Notes: generated by a model from the letters alone, not told the origin. A stretch of DNA of 64,000 nt from Peribacillus sp. FSL E2-0218 (GCF_037992945.1 NZ_CP150304.1:3661501-3725500), one strand, 5' to 3'; positions 1 through 8,834 are shown, numbered from the stretch's first letter. A program made the numbers and translations.

Positions 1-1074
1 ATTCAGCTCATGTTCTTGTATTAAACCGGCAATAGCCTTTACAGCCGCCACCTTCATCTTTTCATTGATATGTGTCGCACGTACATCCAATGCTCCGCGG
101 AAAATCCCCGGGAATGCAAGAACGTTATTAACCTGATTCGGGAAATCCGAACGACCCGTACCTACCACTCTTGCACCTGCAGCTTTCGCATCTTCAGGCA
201 TGATTTCCGGATCCGGATTGGCCATCGCAAAGATGATCGCATCCCGGTTCATCGTTGAAACCATTTCTTTAGTCAATGCACCTGCGGCAGAAACGCCGAT
301 AAACACATCAGCGTCATGGATGACCGCTTCCAAAGGTCCTGAAACCTTATTTCGATTGGTCACTTTGGCCACTTGTTCCTTGATATCATTCATGCCTGTC
401 GAACGGCCCTCATAAATGGCACCTTTCGTATCACACATGATGATGTCACGAACGCCATAGCTATAAAGCAATTTAATGATGGCGATGCCGGCAGCTCCAG
501 CCCCATTCGCCACCACTTTTATTTCTGATATCGATTTATTGACAAGACGTAATGCATTTACAAGACCGGCAACAGTTACAATCGCTGTACCGTGCTGATC
601 ATCATGAAAAACAGGGATGTTCATTTCTTTCTTGAGCCGTTCTTCGATTTCAAAGCAATTCGGTGCAGCGATGTCCTCTAGATTGACTCCTCCGAATGTT
701 GGCTCGAGTAATTTAACGGTCTCTACAATTTTATCCACATCCGTCGTTTTTAAACAAATTGGAAAAGAGTCCACTCCCGCAAAGCTTTTAAATAAAACGG
801 CTTTACCTTCCATGACTGGTAAAGCGGCCTCCGGACCTATGTTCCCAAGCCCCAGCACAGCCGTCCCATCGGAAATCACTGCGACGGTATTCCCTTTCAT
901 CGTGTAATCATAAACGGTTTCCGGCTTATCGTAAATTTCTTTACAAGGTTCTGCAACGCCAGGAGAGTAAGCGAGGCTTAAATCCACTGCATTCCTAACA
1001 GGCACTTTCGAAACTGTTTCTAATTTCCCTTGATTCAAGCGATGCATATGTAAAGCTTCTTCTCTTAATGACAT
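1..1074 (-). CDS. ytsJ: NAD(P)-dependent malic enzyme (3' end cut by window edge)
   Basis: Malic enzyme oxidatively decarboxylates malate to pyruvate. The first 358 codons lie in the window; the family is about 410 residues, so the C-terminus lies beyond the left edge. Visible motifs: SLAYSPGVAEPCKEI with the catalytic Tyr (about residue 36), VMEGKAVLFKSF with the catalytic Lys (about 90), FHDDQHGTAIV with metal-binding acids (about 158), the dinucleotide fold NGAGAAGIA (about 190), and ANPDPEI. The ATG follows an AGGAGTG ribosome site. The closest known relative is B. subtilis YtsJ, which prefers NADP; cofactor choice cannot be read here. A TATAAT box (1110-1115) and a perfect palindrome over the -35 region lie just upstream. 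Confidence 0.95.
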   Translation of the reverse strand, partial: MSLREEALHMHRLNQGKLETVSKVPVRNAVDLSLAYSPGVAEPCKEIYDKPETVYDYTMKGNTVAVISDGTAVLGLGNIGPEAALPVMEGKAVLFKSFAGVDSFPICLKTTDVDKIVETVKLLEPTFGGVNLEDIAAPNCFEIEERLKKEMNIPVFHDDQHGTAIVTVAGLVNALRLVNKSISEIKVVANGAGAAGIAIIKLLYSYGVRDIIMCDTKGAIYEGRSTGMNDIKEQVAKVTNRNKVSGPLEAVIHDADVFIGVSAAGALTKEMVSTMNRDAIIFAMANPDPEIMPEDAKAAGARVVGTGRSDFPNQVNNVLAFPGIFRGALDVRATHINEKMKVAAVKAIAGLIQEHELN

Positions 1075-1109
1075 ATTTTCACTCCTAAAACGAATTGGGC
1101 AACCCGGAT

Positions 1110-1140
1110 ATTATATGCTGAAATCTAGTGGTCAGACCAC
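1110..1140 (-). promoter_or_regulatory. ytsJ promoter with palindromic operator
   Basis: Reading leftward, TATAAT at 1115-1110 is a good -10 box for ytsJ. Twelve bases upstream is the perfect palindrome GTGGTC-A-GACCAC (1128-1140), covering the -35 region. The TGGTC..GACCA core is typical of operators bound by FadR-subfamily GntR repressors. In several Bacillus genomes such a regulator gene lies just beyond ytsJ, which here would be outside the window. Repression is inferred. Confidence 0.5.
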
Positions 1141-1186
1141 AGCGGCCTGTTTTCAATATAACATATCTATTAAAGTTGTAAAACAG

Positions 1187-4100
1187 TTATTCTTTCTTGT
1201 AAACCACATTCCCTTTTCCGACCATGTCAATTAATGCCTGCAACAAACTGTCGGTAGGATTGACCCAATCCCAATAAGATAGCTGTACATAGCGGTTTTC
1301 CCTTTCGTAAAAAAGCATGACCTTCGTTTCGCCGCCGTGCTGCAGTAAAATTTTTTTTATTTTTTGCAGCGTGTCATTCGTTTGCTTGTCAGCTTCCACC
1401 TTCAGGAAGATCGTTCCATTTTTTTCTTCCTTCATTTGCTTCACTTTTTCGAGCGGGTATACACTTTTGATCAGAAGCTGGTTTTTTCCATCACGCTCTT
1501 CCAGCGTTCCTTGCAGCATGATGACTTGTCCGTGGCTCAATTCCGCAGAATGGAGTTTATACACATTCGGGAAAGCGACCGCTTCGATATCCCCCTCTTC
1601 ATCACTTACGCTCAAAAATGCCATCACATCGCCCTTTTTCGTCCTTATCGTTTTTACCGATGTAATATAGGCGCCAAGCAAGATTTTCGATTCCTTCTTA
1701 TTGGTCGCTTCATCTATGCTCAAACAGCCGAAGTATTGGAAAAGCTCCCTGTAGCCGGTCACGGGATGATTCGATAGGTAAAGTCCCAATGCGTTTTTTT
1801 CCAATGCCAGTTTGTCTTCGATCGGGATGGGGTCGACATGATTGTACTTAGGCTTGAGGGAAAATTCGCCATCCGAAAACATATCGAATAGATCATCGTC
1901 CGGATTGACCAATTCAGTATGGCTTATCGCGACGTCCAGGCTTGCCAGCAATGTAGCCCGGTCTTCCCCGAATTCATCGAATGCACCTGAATTCACAAGG
2001 GCCTCGAGCACCTTTCTATTGACGATCTTACCCGATACTCGCAAACAGAAGTCGAATAAATCCTCGAATTTCTTTTGCCGTCTTGCCGCAAAGATTTCCT
2101 TCAAGACGGTACCGCCTATCCCTTTAATGGCTCCTAGGCTAAAACGGATTCCTTCCTTTTCCGGTATGAACGGATAGCCGCTCCGGTTAATTGAAGGAGC
2201 AAGGACGGCAATCCCTTTCTTTTTTGCCTCTCGGATATATTGGGCGACCTTTTCATCATTCCCGATTACCGATGTCATGAGAGCTGCCATGAAATATTCA
2301 GGGTAGTGGGTTTTCAAGTATCCCAGCTGATAGGCAATGACACTGTATGCGACCGCATGGCTGCGGTTGAATCCATAATTGGCGAACCGCACGATCAAGG
2401 AGTATATCTCATCCGCGGTTTTTTCGGAATATCCTTGCTGCAAGGCCCCGCTGACAAAATGCTGACGCTCCTCATCCAGCACATCTTTTTTCTTCTTGGA
2501 AACGGCCCTCCTGAGCAGGTCTGCTTCCCCAAGTGAAAAACCGGCCAAGCGTGAGGCAATTTGCATGATTTGTTCTTGATAGACAATGACTCCATATGTA
2601 GGCTCCAGTATATCCCGCAAATCCTCGTGCAAGTAATCGATGGGCGCCAAACCATGCTTTCGCTCGATGAACAATGGAATGTTTTCCATCGGACCTGGAC
2701 GGTAGAGGGCATTGACCGCGACGATATCCTCGAATCGGTTCGGCTTCAGCTTGACCAAAACCTTCCTGATGCCATCCGATTCGAATTGAAACACTCCGGT
2801 TGTTTCGCCTCTCCCTAATAACGCCAGGGTTTCGGGATCATCCATGGGGATTTGGGAAAGGTCGAGCTTTCTCCCGGTTCCTTTTTGGATATTTTTTATA
2901 ATATTATCGATGAGCGTCAAGTTGCGGAGTCCCAGGAAGTCCATTTTAAGGAGACCAAGCTCTTCAAGAAGGTCCATCGGATACTGCGTCAGATGGATGC
3001 CCTCATGCCCTCCGGAAATCGGGATATGCTCGGTCAGAGCCTGGTCGCTGATGACGATACCTGCAGCATGAGTCGAAGTGTGGCGAGGCAATCCTTCAAG
3101 CAATAGCGCCGTTTGAAAAAGCTTTTGATTCAGATTGCTCTCATTAACGAAATCGCGCAGCCGCTTCGATTCCTTGAAAGCCTCAGGCAGCGTTATGCCA
3201 AGGCGGTTTGGAATCATTTTCGAGACCGCTTCCTGTTCCTTGGAATTCAATCCGAAAACGCGTCCCGTGTCCCTCAATGCGGCTTTGGCCGCCAATGTAC
3301 CGAACGTAATGATTTGAGCTACATGATATTCGCCGTATTTCTTGGCGACATAGGCAATCACCTCTTCACGGCGGTTATCCGGGAAATCAATATCGATATC
3401 GGGCATCGAGACCCTTTCCGGATTCAGGAAACGCTCGAACAGCAAGGAATGCTCGATTGGATCGACATCCGTTATCGACAGCACGTAAGCGACCATCGAA
3501 CCTGCGGCAGATCCCCTTCCAGGTCCGGTCAGGATTTGCTGATCCTTAGCAAATTTCATGAAGTCCCACACGATTAAAAAGTAATCGCTGAATTTCATCT
3601 TAGTAATGACATCCAATTCATATCGCAGTCGCTCTTCATATTGAATGGGCGGCTCCGGCAGCCTCTTCTTCAACCCATCGAAACAAACGGCTTCGAGCAT
3701 TTCCTCTGCCGTCATCCCGGCTTCGGTAGGATACTTAGGCAGCAGGGACCGGTGAAACGGAATGTCCAGGTTGCATTGCCCGGCAATAACGAGCGTATTT
3801 TCGAGTGCATCCGGCCTGTCATGAAATAACTCCGCCATCTGTTTCCGGCTCTTCAAATAATATTGCTTGGATTCAAGCACCGTGTGCGCTTCATCAGCGA
3901 GCTTGTCCCCATTTCCGATCGCCAGCAACACTTCTTGGGCAAGTGCATCGCTTTCGTTCAAATAATAGACTGGATTCGTCGCTACGACCTTTATCCCTAA
4001 CTCTTTCGCAAGCAGACTTATGGCTTCGTTTCCTTCCTCTTCATTTGCAATCGACAATCTCTGTATCGATGCATAAAAGTTATCCGCCCCAAAAATCTGC

Positions 4101-4546
4101 TGAAACTTCCTGGCTGCCTGTTGGGCTTCTTCCGGCCTTTCTTCCTTTAGCAGCGTTTCTATTTCCCCTCCGGCCCCCGGCGTGATCGCAATCAATCCCT
4201 TGGAGTAGCCTTTAAGCCAATTCATCGGGATGCCCGAAGGTGATTTCGTTTTTATGGCACTGCTTATCTTAAGCAGGTTCTGGTATCCTTGTAGATTTTT
4301 TGCTAATAACAGAAGTCCATGCGCCGCTTCCCATTCATCCAGGACATCCGCTAGAATCCCGATGATCGGCTTTATTCCCTGTCTCTTGCATTCTTTATAA
4401 AAATAGACTGAACCGTACATGACATTTCGATCGGTCAAGGCAAGACTTGTACAGCCATCCGCTTTCGCTTTGGCCACAAGTTCCGTAATCTTCACCGTGC
4501 TTGTCAGCAGGCTGTATCCGCTCTGAATATGGAGATGAGTATACAC
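1187..4546 (-). CDS. dnaE: DNA polymerase III alpha subunit DnaE
   Basis: DnaE is the replicative C-family polymerase that in Bacillus extends RNA primers on the lagging strand before handing over to PolC. The product is 1119 residues, against 1115 in B. subtilis. It starts with a PHP domain (HLHIQSGYSLL). The palm motifs are GPGRGSAAGSMVAY and the catalytic PDIDIDFPD, followed by RPGPMENIPLF, a helix-hairpin-helix region and a C-terminal OB fold. The open frame runs to 4888, but GTG at 4546 is chosen because it follows GGGAG at 8 bases and because the TATAAT box at 4589-4584 overlaps the next ATG (4585), which would then be untranscribed. It is convergent with nothing and probably monocistronic. 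Confidence 0.96.
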   Translation of the reverse strand: MYTHLHIQSGYSLLTSTVKITELVAKAKADGCTSLALTDRNVMYGSVYFYKECKRQGIKPIIGILADVLDEWEAAHGLLLLAKNLQGYQNLLKISSAIKTKSPSGIPMNWLKGYSKGLIAITPGAGGEIETLLKEERPEEAQQAARKFQQIFGADNFYASIQRLSIANEEEGNEAISLLAKELGIKVVATNPVYYLNESDALAQEVLLAIGNGDKLADEAHTVLESKQYYLKSRKQMAELFHDRPDALENTLVIAGQCNLDIPFHRSLLPKYPTEAGMTAEEMLEAVCFDGLKKRLPEPPIQYEERLRYELDVITKMKFSDYFLIVWDFMKFAKDQQILTGPGRGSAAGSMVAYVLSITDVDPIEHSLLFERFLNPERVSMPDIDIDFPDNRREEVIAYVAKKYGEYHVAQIITFGTLAAKAALRDTGRVFGLNSKEQEAVSKMIPNRLGITLPEAFKESKRLRDFVNESNLNQKLFQTALLLEGLPRHTSTHAAGIVISDQALTEHIPISGGHEGIHLTQYPMDLLEELGLLKMDFLGLRNLTLIDNIIKNIQKGTGRKLDLSQIPMDDPETLALLGRGETTGVFQFESDGIRKVLVKLKPNRFEDIVAVNALYRPGPMENIPLFIERKHGLAPIDYLHEDLRDILEPTYGVIVYQEQIMQIASRLAGFSLGEADLLRRAVSKKKKDVLDEERQHFVSGALQQGYSEKTADEIYSLIVRFANYGFNRSHAVAYSVIAYQLGYLKTHYPEYFMAALMTSVIGNDEKVAQYIREAKKKGIAVLAPSINRSGYPFIPEKEGIRFSLGAIKGIGGTVLKEIFAARRQKKFEDLFDFCLRVSGKIVNRKVLEALVNSGAFDEFGEDRATLLASLDVAISHTELVNPDDDLFDMFSDGEFSLKPKYNHVDPIPIEDKLALEKNALGLYLSNHPVTGYRELFQYFGCLSIDEATNKKESKILLGAYITSVKTIRTKKGDVMAFLSVSDEEGDIEAVAFPNVYKLHSAELSHGQVIMLQGTLEERDGKNQLLIKSVYPLEKVKQMKEEKNGTIFLKVEADKQTNDTLQKIKKILLQHGGETKVMLFYERENRYVQLSYWDWVNPTDSLLQALIDMVGKGNVVYKKE

Positions 4547-4583
4547 GTTTTTTTCTCCCACCTTTGTAAGGCATGTTTCTTTC

Positions 4584-4589
4584 ATTATA
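4584..4589 (-). promoter_or_regulatory. dnaE -10 box
   Basis: TATAAT on the minus strand, 38 bases before the GTG start of dnaE. The -35 region is poor (TTTTCT-like at 17 bases). The box overlaps the in-frame ATG at 4585, which helps decide the dnaE start. Confidence 0.45.
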
Positions 4590-4659
4590 GTGTTTATTTC
4601 AAAAAAAGAAAATATGTTCTCATTTCCAATCCCATTTCGCACCGTATTTCCACAGGCTA

Positions 4660-4688
4660 TCATATTCCCCCTGCACTCCCCATATAAT
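4660..4688 (+). promoter_or_regulatory. sigma-E promoter of ytrHI
   Basis: TCATATT (4660-4666), a 14-base spacer, then CATATAAT (4681-4688). This fits the Bacillus sigma-E consensus (kmATATT, N14-15, CATACAnT) with one mismatch in the -10. It lies 40 bases upstream of ytrH, a known sigma-E regulon gene in B. subtilis. Confidence 0.75.
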
Positions 4689-4727
4689 TGGAATAGAAGA
4701 ATATCAAGCCAAAAAGGATGATGATAC

Positions 4728-5063
4728 ATGAATGAAGCCTTTGTTCCTGCCTTTCTTAACAGCTTTTTCATATCGCTTGGCGTTCTGCTTGGCGGCTCGA
4801 TAATCGGAGGCCTCGCCGCTTTTTTTACGGGACAGGCCCCGATGACAGCTGTTTTCCGATTATCGGACAGCCTGCGGATTTGGGCCATCGTCGCGGCGAT
4901 CGGAGGTACTTTTGATATGGTCTATAATTTTGAGCGCGGCATTTTTCACGGGGAAACGAAGGATATCGTCAAACAGGTTCTATTGATTCTGTCTGCGCTT
5001 GGCGGTGCACAGACAGGAGCACTGATCATTAACTGGTTCACGCAGGAGCATATCTCCCCATGA
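4728..5063 (+). CDS. ytrH: sporulation membrane protein YtrH
   Basis: Small mother-cell sporulation protein of 111 residues. It is strongly hydrophobic, with membrane segments at about residues 10-32 and 50-65 and a glycine-rich C-terminal segment (about 85-100, LSALGGAQTGALIINW). B. subtilis YtrH is of similar length and is needed with YtrI for efficient sporulation. It starts at ATG after AAGGATGATG. Its last codons overlap the ytrI start by four bases (ATGA), so the two are translationally coupled. Expression is expected from the sigma-E promoter at 4660. The exact molecular function of the family is unknown. Confidence 0.9.
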   Translation: MNEAFVPAFLNSFFISLGVLLGGSIIGGLAAFFTGQAPMTAVFRLSDSLRIWAIVAAIGGTFDMVYNFERGIFHGETKDIVKQVLLILSALGGAQTGALIINWFTQEHISP

Positions 5064-5566
5064 GGATCCCCCCTTATCATCGGGCACCCACCTGGCAGCG
5101 TTTTTTTGCCGGGGCTGCCCTTGGCGGATTGCTCAGCTGGGTGATGTTCTTTTATATGCACGGGGTCCAGCAGGAGAAGCAGATCCGGACCCTTCACGAG
5201 CAGCGGGAAGAAATCAAGGATTTGAACGGAAAAATCGCCATTTGGGAGCAAGATTATAAAAAATTGAATCAGCAAAACGAAGAAATTTTAACGATTCAGG
5301 AAGTGGAAGTGAAGATTACGAACGGTACGGATTATAGCCTCGATCATCTGAGTGTTGCGGAAGCGGAGGATTTAATAGAGGACGATCTATCCTCGCTGCT
5401 TGCCAAGGATGTCGTGAGTGTATATAACGGAAAGATGTTATTGAAAAAATCCATCGAGAATAAAATCATGACCATCAATAAAAAGCGGTATCATCTTCAA
5501 GTTTCCGAAATCATGTTTTATACGAAAATGAATATCGAGATCAAACTCAAAAGGACTACTTCTTGA
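5060..5566 (+). CDS. ytrI: sporulation membrane protein YtrI
   Basis: Second gene of the sigma-E pair, 168 residues (about 167 in B. subtilis). An N-terminal membrane anchor (about residues 12-34, FFAGAALGGLLSWVMFFYMHG) is followed by a heptad-like coiled coil (about 36-75: QEKQIRTLHEQREEIKDLNG). The C-terminal globular part contains VYNGKMLLKKSIENKI. This looks like a bitopic protein with most of its mass on one side of the forespore or mother-cell membrane. It is required for sporulation in B. subtilis, where the mechanism is unknown. A strong bidirectional terminator follows. Confidence 0.88.
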   Translation: MRIPPYHRAPTWQRFFAGAALGGLLSWVMFFYMHGVQQEKQIRTLHEQREEIKDLNGKIAIWEQDYKKLNQQNEEILTIQEVEVKITNGTDYSLDHLSVAEAEDLIEDDLSSLLAKDVVSVYNGKMLLKKSIENKIMTINKKRYHLQVSEIMFYTKMNIEIKLKRTTS

Positions 5567-5583
5567 CTGGCGTCTAAAACATA

Positions 5584-5628
5584 AAGGCAAAGGCCAAATC
5601 CCATTCGATTTGGCCTTTGCCTTTTTTT
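5584..5628. terminator. bidirectional terminator between ytrI and nrnA
   Basis: A 17-bp perfect stem (5584-5600 with 5607-5623), a six-base loop, and a T run to 5628 on the plus strand. A-rich sequence on the other flank lets it also serve nrnA on the minus strand. Confidence 0.9.
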
Positions 5629-6566
5629 CATTCCGCTTTATTCAATGCTTCCATATCGGCAAGGATCATATCGACCTCATCCCAGGAATGGATCGAAGCC
5701 CCGGCAGCGAGCGGATGGCCGCCACCGTTGTATTTCCGGGCGATCGTATTGATGATCGGTCCTTTGGAACGGAAACGGACTCTGATCTCTTGATCTTCTT
5801 CAATGAAAAACACCCATGATTTCACATTTTTGATCGAGCCGAGCGCGGATACGAGCTGTGAAGCCTCCGATGCCGAAGCATCGAATTTTTCAAGGATATC
5901 TTTCGTGATGATCATTTTCCCCGTCCCATATGGCAGGATTTCAAAATGCTGCAGCACATAACCATTCAAGCGGACGATGCTTTCCTTGACATCGTACATC
6001 TCCTGATATAACTGCGGGCGGGAAAACGAATAGGTGATCAATTCACCGGCATGGTCAAATGTCTTTTCTGTCGTGCTCTGGAACAGGAAGCGTCCTGTAT
6101 CGCCAACGATGCCTGCATAAAGAAGGCGTGCCGCTTCGTCAACCATCTTCAACCCTTGATCTTTGCCGAACAGGTAAAAATCATAAATCATTTCACATGT
6201 GGAACTTGCTGTTGTATCAACCCACAGCATATCTCCATATGGATCTTCATTAGGATGATGATCGATCTTGATCAGCTTATCCCCCGTTTTATACCGTGCA
6301 TCACAAATCCGGTCCGTATTTGCTGTATCGCATACGATCACCAAAGCCCCTTGATACGTTTCATCCGAAATCACATCAAGCCTTCTTAAATAATTCAATG
6401 ACGGTTCTTCCTTACCGACAGTGAATATCCGTTTTTCAGGGAAAGATGCTTTCAGGATTTCCGCCAGTCCCCCTTGTGAACCATAGGCATCCGGGTCCGG
6501 ACGGACATGACGATGGAGAATGATCGTATCATAACGCTTTATTTCTGCCAAAATCTCAGCTTTCAT
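5628..6566 (-). CDS. nrnA: bifunctional oligoribonuclease / pAp phosphatase NrnA
   Basis: DHH-family phosphoesterase that degrades 2-5-mer RNAs and dephosphorylates 3'-phosphoadenosine 5'-phosphate. It has 312 residues (313 in B. subtilis NrnA/YtqI). Manganese-site motifs are visible: LHRHVRPDPDAYGS (about residue 17), VIVCDTANTDRI (about 80), and the DHH signature IDHHPNEDPYGD (about 103). The C-terminal DHHA1 substrate motif is GGGHPLAAGAS (about 287). The ATG follows GGAGGGAG. It stands alone between a shared terminator and a 145-base upstream region, so it is probably monocistronic. Confidence 0.94.
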   Translation of the reverse strand: MKAEILAEIKRYDTIILHRHVRPDPDAYGSQGGLAEILKASFPEKRIFTVGKEEPSLNYLRRLDVISDETYQGALVIVCDTANTDRICDARYKTGDKLIKIDHHPNEDPYGDMLWVDTTASSTCEMIYDFYLFGKDQGLKMVDEAARLLYAGIVGDTGRFLFQSTTEKTFDHAGELITYSFSRPQLYQEMYDVKESIVRLNGYVLQHFEILPYGTGKMIITKDILEKFDASASEASQLVSALGSIKNVKSWVFFIEEDQEIRVRFRSKGPIINTIARKYNGGGHPLAAGASIHSWDEVDMILADMEALNKAE

Positions 6567-6729
6567 ATAAATCTCCCTCCAACATATGTATTAGTAGTTT
6601 AAGTTGATATATTTCATTTAATCAAATATTTGGAGAAATAGGAAGACTCATCTTGTTTCCTGTGGCATTCCAACGAATTTCCCGCTACAATAAAAAGGTA
6701 CATATGTTAAATTGGGGGAATTTCAAACG

Positions 6730-7032
6730 ATGCCTATCCTTGTCACCTTGATCGTGCTTTCACTGGGAATCTATCTGTTTTATAAAATCAAATCGGTACG
6801 CACCAAAATGCCGATGGAGAAAAAGTGGATCTCCGGAAAGTCTTCCATTGCCCTAGGGGCGTTTGTCGCCCTTTTTGGGATCAACCAGCTTTTTCTGTTC
6901 CACACGACCACCACTTATATCATTGCCGCCGTTTTCATCTCAGTCGGCCTGTTCAGCATTTTTGGAGGCTATAAAATGTATAAATATTACCTGCCATATG
7001 CGATTGAAGAAGCCGCAAATCAAAAAGGATAA
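6730..7032 (+). CDS. ytpI: YtpI-like small membrane protein
   Basis: 100-residue protein with three predicted membrane segments (about residues 2-18, 38-58 and 64-82) and a charged loop KSVRTKMPMEKKW between the first two. It resembles B. subtilis YtpI in length, hydrophobic pattern and position between nrnA and ytoI. The open frame has a TTG six codons upstream, but ATG at 6730 sits 9-10 bases after GGGGGA and gives the family length. No function is known. The stop codon lies inside the terminator stem that follows. Confidence 0.8.
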   Translation: MPILVTLIVLSLGIYLFYKIKSVRTKMPMEKKWISGKSSIALGAFVALFGINQLFLFHTTTTYIIAAVFISVGLFSIFGGYKMYKYYLPYAIEEAANQKG

Positions 7033-7054
7033 TCGACCTTCGATTATCCTTTTT
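7022..7054. terminator. bidirectional terminator, ytpI/ytoI
   Basis: A 15-bp perfect stem (7022-7036 with 7040-7054), 3-base loop. The arms are A5 and T5 at the base, so it can terminate both ytpI (plus) and ytoI (minus). The ytpI stop codon is within the left arm. Confidence 0.88.
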
Positions 7055-7064
7055 GATTCATTTT

Positions 7065-8384
7065 TCAAGATCTGTCCAGCAATTGGCACGTTAACATGGC
7101 CTTCCCGACAAGTTTACCTTGGTTAAACACCTCGACATCCACTTTTCCGAATTTACGCCCTACGTCAAGAACACGTGGGCGAATTTCAAGCGTACTGTCG
7201 ATTTGGACTGGCTTGATGAAATAAATCGTCATATTCTCCACAACCAAGTCACCTCGCTTGTAGCTTCTCAGTGCCCGGTTCGCTGAATCCGTAACCAATG
7301 TCGTGAACACCCCGCTCGAAATCGTCCCAAGGTAATTGGTCATTTGCGGAGTGACGCCATAGTTATACACTTCCTCACCTTTCCCCCGGTTCGAAGTCAT
7401 CACAAGCTGACTCGTAATCGTATCATCGATCGTCTCGCCAACCTGCGGCTGCCTTTGGCTCATTTGCAGCGCCTTCAGCACATCCTGCCTGCTCACGATT
7501 CCTTTGAGGATATGACTGTCATTCACGACCGGAATCAATTCGATCCCTTCCCAAACCATCATATGCGCAGAAGAGGCCACACTCGTTTTATCACCGACGG
7601 TCAACGGATTTTTCGTCATCACCTTTTCGATGAGTGTCAACTCCTCCTGACCGATGATATCTTTTGAAGTGACCATTCCTTGGACCTTCATATTGTCATC
7701 AACAACAGGGAAACGGCTATGACCTGACTCCTGATTGAGTTCGTGCCATGTCTGAACCCTGTCACCGATCGTCAAAAAAGTCGTCTCCTGAACCGGTGTC
7801 AAGATATCCTCCACAAGCAAGATTTCCTTTTTGATCAACTGGTCATAAATCGCCCGGTTGATCATCGTGGCGACAGTGAAGGTATCATAGCTCGTGGAAA
7901 TGACGGGCATTTCCAATTCATCAGCTAACCTTTTAACCGGCTCTTCCGTATCGAAGCCTCCGGTAATGAGCACCGCCGCTCCCGCTTTTAGCGCATGCTC
8001 ATGGGCCTGTGTACGGTTTCCGACGATCAACAGATTTCCTGCGCCTGTATATCTCATCATCGCATCCAGCTTCATTGCCCCAATGACGAATTTATTCAAG
8101 GTTTTATGAAGTCCCGTTTTGCCGCCCAGAACTTGTCCGTCCACAATATTAACCACTTCGGCAAAAGTGAGCTTTTCAATATTCTCTTTTTTCTTTTTCT
8201 CGATACGAATCGTGCCTACCCGCTCAATCGAGCTCACAAAGCCCTGATTCTCCGCCTCTTTAATGGCCCGATACGCCGTTCCTTCACTAACATTCAATGC
8301 TTTCGCAATTTGGCGGACGGAAATCTTCTCGCCAACTGGAAGCCCATCGATATGCTTTAATATTTGTTCATGCTTTGTAGCCAA
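7065..8384 (-). CDS. ytoI: HTH-DRTGG-CBS-hotdog regulatory protein YtoI
   Basis: Four-part protein of 439 residues, exactly the B. subtilis YtoI length. Order: helix-turn-helix (about 1-60, ISVRQIAKALNVSEGTAYRAIKEAE), DRTGG domain (about 75-185), two CBS repeats (about 190-305, VEDILTPVQETTFLTIGD and EKVMTKNPLTVGDKT), and a C-terminal hotdog/thioesterase-like fold (about 325-439, GTISSGVFTTLVTDSANRAL). This suggests a ligand-sensing DNA-binding protein; the ligand is unknown (CBS domains usually bind adenosine nucleotides). The start is TTG at 8384, after AAGGGTG. An upstream in-frame ATG (8420) lies inside the -10 box of the promoter and so would not be transcribed. Confidence 0.88.
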   Translation of the reverse strand: MATKHEQILKHIDGLPVGEKISVRQIAKALNVSEGTAYRAIKEAENQGFVSSIERVGTIRIEKKKKENIEKLTFAEVVNIVDGQVLGGKTGLHKTLNKFVIGAMKLDAMMRYTGAGNLLIVGNRTQAHEHALKAGAAVLITGGFDTEEPVKRLADELEMPVISTSYDTFTVATMINRAIYDQLIKKEILLVEDILTPVQETTFLTIGDRVQTWHELNQESGHSRFPVVDDNMKVQGMVTSKDIIGQEELTLIEKVMTKNPLTVGDKTSVASSAHMMVWEGIELIPVVNDSHILKGIVSRQDVLKALQMSQRQPQVGETIDDTITSQLVMTSNRGKGEEVYNYGVTPQMTNYLGTISSGVFTTLVTDSANRALRSYKRGDLVVENMTIYFIKPVQIDSTLEIRPRVLDVGRKFGKVDVEVFNQGKLVGKAMLTCQLLDRS

Positions 8385-8418
8385 GCGCTTCACCCTTTTC
8401 ACGGTATTCCTATTCCCC

Positions 8419-8448
8419 ATTATAAGGTCAAAGAGCCCAGTTTATCAA
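8419..8448 (-). promoter_or_regulatory. ytoI promoter
   Basis: Reading leftward: TTGATA (8448-8443), 18-base spacer, TATAAT (8424-8419). This is a good sigma-A promoter, 35 bases upstream of the TTG start of ytoI. Confidence 0.7.
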
Positions 8449-8455
8449 ACAACTA

Positions 8456-8680
8456 CTAATATTGGCGCAGCCTTTTGTATTCCACCTCCCGTTTCCGCTT
8501 GTGCTTTTTAGGCGAATATAGAATGCCCGTCAAGTTCCCGGCCACAGCCAGCAATGCGAACAACAGCCAAGATCCGGCAAACAAGCCCTCCAGCCCGCCG
8601 CTTTCCAACGACAACCGCGGCACCGCATAATAGAGCATCACTCCGCATAAAAGCAAACACAACAATAACCTCTGCTTCAT
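8456..8680 (-). CDS. small hypothetical membrane protein
   Basis: 74 residues with two hydrophobic segments (about 3-20 and 32-54) and a basic tail (PKKHKRKREVEYKRLRQY), suggesting an N-in/C-in hairpin in the membrane. The ATG is preceded by a strong GGGGGG-type ribosome site at about six bases. It lies directly upstream of the ytoI promoter in the same orientation. I do not recognise the family. An overlapping plus-strand frame (8554-8799) and a minus frame (8508-8747) lack comparable start signals. Confidence 0.6.
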   Translation of the reverse strand: MKQRLLLCLLLCGVMLYYAVPRLSLESGGLEGLFAGSWLLFALLAVAGNLTGILYSPKKHKRKREVEYKRLRQY

Positions 8681-8834
8681 CCAATCCCCCCCTTTTTTGC
8701 CATCTATTCATTTTATGCCTGCGAAGGAAAAAAAGACTGACCTGCATGAACGAGATTTACTTGTCTATATGTCCATATGGCGATCTTCCTTTAAATTGAA
8801 GAGAGCAATAAATAGTTGATCTAACAGAGTGGAC

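Noticed and set aside
8508..8747. 79-codon minus-strand frame overlapping the small membrane protein
   Set aside because: The alternative frame 8456-8680 has the better ribosome site and a coherent two-helix membrane pattern.
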